In this document: positions 6,726 through 7,347 of the stretch, one piece after another
Layout: each line of letters opens with the position of its first letter
Position numbering within the stretch: position 1 is the stretch's first letter
DNA from: an uncultured Lachnospiraceae bacterium
GTDB lineage: Bacteria > Bacillota > Clostridia > Lachnospirales > Lachnospiraceae
Length of the DNA stretch: 7,347 nucleotides
Direction of reading: 5' to 3'
Assembly: GCA_945485625.1 (NCBI GenBank)
Contig: CALYSH010000069.1
Span: 1 to 7,347, forward strand
Translations under genes and position numbers: made by a program
The notes under the pieces: model-generated
Seen by the model: only the letters and a program-made list of their open reading frames with translations
What the model was told of the DNA's origin: nothing
Database searches by the model: none

Positions 6726-7298
6726 TTATGCATTTCTTCCAAGTGCAAAGGCTTTGCGGTTTAACTCCAGGAACTTCGCAGGAACACATGCCTCCAGTGC
6801 CTGATCCCACTTCTCGGGAGCAATATCGAAGTATTTGGAAAGTCTTCCCATCAATACAATGTTTACTGCCTTCGCAGAACCAGCCTGTTCTGCCAGAGAC
6901 AGACAATCCATGGCATCCACCGCAATACCCAGCTTCTGAATCTTCTCAATCAATTCAGCAGGATACTCTGCAGCGCCGGTAATAACCGGCATGGGATCAA
7001 TCTGCTGGGTATTGGTAACGATACGTCCGTCCTTCTTCAGGTACTCCACATATCTTGCTGCCTCCAGCTCCTCGAAGGAGACGATGAAATCCGCTTCCCC
7101 CCTGTCAATGATGGGAGAATACACCTTCTCCCCAAAACGCACATAAGTCACTACGCTTCCACCGCGCTGGCTCATACCATGCACCTCGGATACCTTTACA
7201 TCGTATCCCTCCTGCAGAAGCAGATATCCCAACAATTTGCTGGCAAGCAGGGACCCCTGTCCGCCTACACCAACAATCATAATATTCTTTGTACTCAT
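6726..7298 (-). CDS. iorB: Indolepyruvate:ferredoxin oxidoreductase, beta (gamma-domain) subunit
   Basis: A 190-residue subunit of the oxygen-sensitive enzyme that converts indolepyruvate and other aryl-pyruvates plus CoA to aryl-acetyl-CoA, CO2 and reduced ferredoxin. It corresponds to the gamma-type domain of 2-oxoacid:acceptor oxidoreductases. The diagnostic motifs are GVGGQG at 10-15 near the N-terminus and SEVHGMSQRGGSV at 37-49. The length is typical. TPP and the iron-sulfur clusters are carried by the partner IorA, whose end is just upstream (25-bp gap). The start codon lacks a strong nearby Shine-Dalgarno: GGAAAGG lies some 17 bases away. Translation may therefore depend on coupling to iorA. 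The reading frame stays open upstream to the window edge, but no better start codon occurs there. The enzyme is cytosolic and used in Stickland-type degradation of aromatic amino acids. Confidence 0.95.
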   Translation of the reverse strand: MSTKNIMIVGVGGQGSLLASKLLGYLLLQEGYDVKVSEVHGMSQRGGSVVTYVRFGEKVYSPIIDRGEADFIVSFEELEAARYVEYLKKDGRIVTNTQQIDPMPVITGAAEYPAELIEKIQKLGIAVDAMDCLSLAEQAGSAKAVNIVLMGRLSKYFDIAPEKWDQALEACVPAKFLELNRKAFALGRNA

Positions 7299-7323
7299 AA
7301 TCTCAACACTTTCGCCTTTCCGA

Positions 7324-7347
7324 TTATTTCTGAGACTCCAATGCTCC
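7324..7347 (-). CDS. iorA: C-terminal end of probable indolepyruvate oxidoreductase alpha subunit (partial)
   Basis: The last bases of the window, read on the minus strand, encode GALESQK followed by TAA (7324-7326). IorA proteins end in a ferredoxin-like domain whose final cluster motif is CP.GA followed by a short tail, so the GAL ending in this position fits. The 25-bp spacing to iorB also fits the usual iorA-iorB operon. Only seven codons are visible and the cysteines lie outside, so the call rests mainly on context. Confidence 0.6.
   Translation of the reverse strand, partial: GALESQK

Noticed and set aside
1..7347. Mobile elements, CRISPR arrays, tRNA or rRNA genes
   Set aside because: No transposase-like proteins, long terminal repeats, regularly spaced repeats or structural RNA signatures were seen on either strand.

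Overview
The window looks like chromosomal DNA of an anaerobic Firmicute, most likely a gut-type Clostridium relative (Lachnospiraceae is my best guess, inferred from protein style and not proven). The evidence is a ferredoxin-dependent indolepyruvate oxidoreductase next to a PaaK-type ligase, AGGAG-type ribosome binding sites, a PepD dipeptidase, and cysteine-rich cytosolic enzymes. There are no rRNA or tRNA genes, CRISPR arrays, transposases or phage genes. Coding density is high.

Right part, all leftward (minus strand): the last codons of what is probably iorA (7324-7347), then iorB (6726-7298), then a phenylacetate-CoA ligase paaK (5359-6660). Together these form the cassette that decarboxylates aryl-pyruvates (the transamination products of Phe, Tyr and Trp) to aryl-acetyl-CoA with reduction of ferredoxin, and interconverts aryl-acetyl-CoA with the free aryl-acetic acid. 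A GC-rich hairpin follows paaK. Next, on the same strand, comes a six-repeat Sel1 lipoprotein (4382-5278).

Middle: a rightward TIM-barrel amidohydrolase (3526-4380) meets the Sel1 gene tail to tail with a single base between the stop codons. Upstream of it is a 300-bp divergent control region (3226-3525). It carries a good promoter in each direction, a perfect 9-bp inverted repeat just downstream of the leftward promoter that looks like an operator, and an untranslated leader of about 145 nt with a GC-rich hairpin in front of the amidohydrolase.

Left part, leftward: a 546-residue AMP-forming acyl-CoA synthetase (1585-3225) driven by that promoter, a compact hairpin on its stop codon, a 126-bp gap with an 11-bp imperfect inverted repeat, and the dipeptidase pepD (4-1458).

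Taken together the window suggests amino-acid and peptide catabolism: PepD releases amino acids from dipeptides, and IorAB with PaaK processes aromatic 2-oxo acids. A second, separately controlled acyl-CoA ligase handles another carboxylic acid. Most genes belong to known families. The parts most worth a second look are the divergent control region, the unusual N-terminus of the acyl-CoA synthetase, and the unexplained pairing of the aromatic cassette with a Sel1 lipoprotein and an orphan amidohydrolase.
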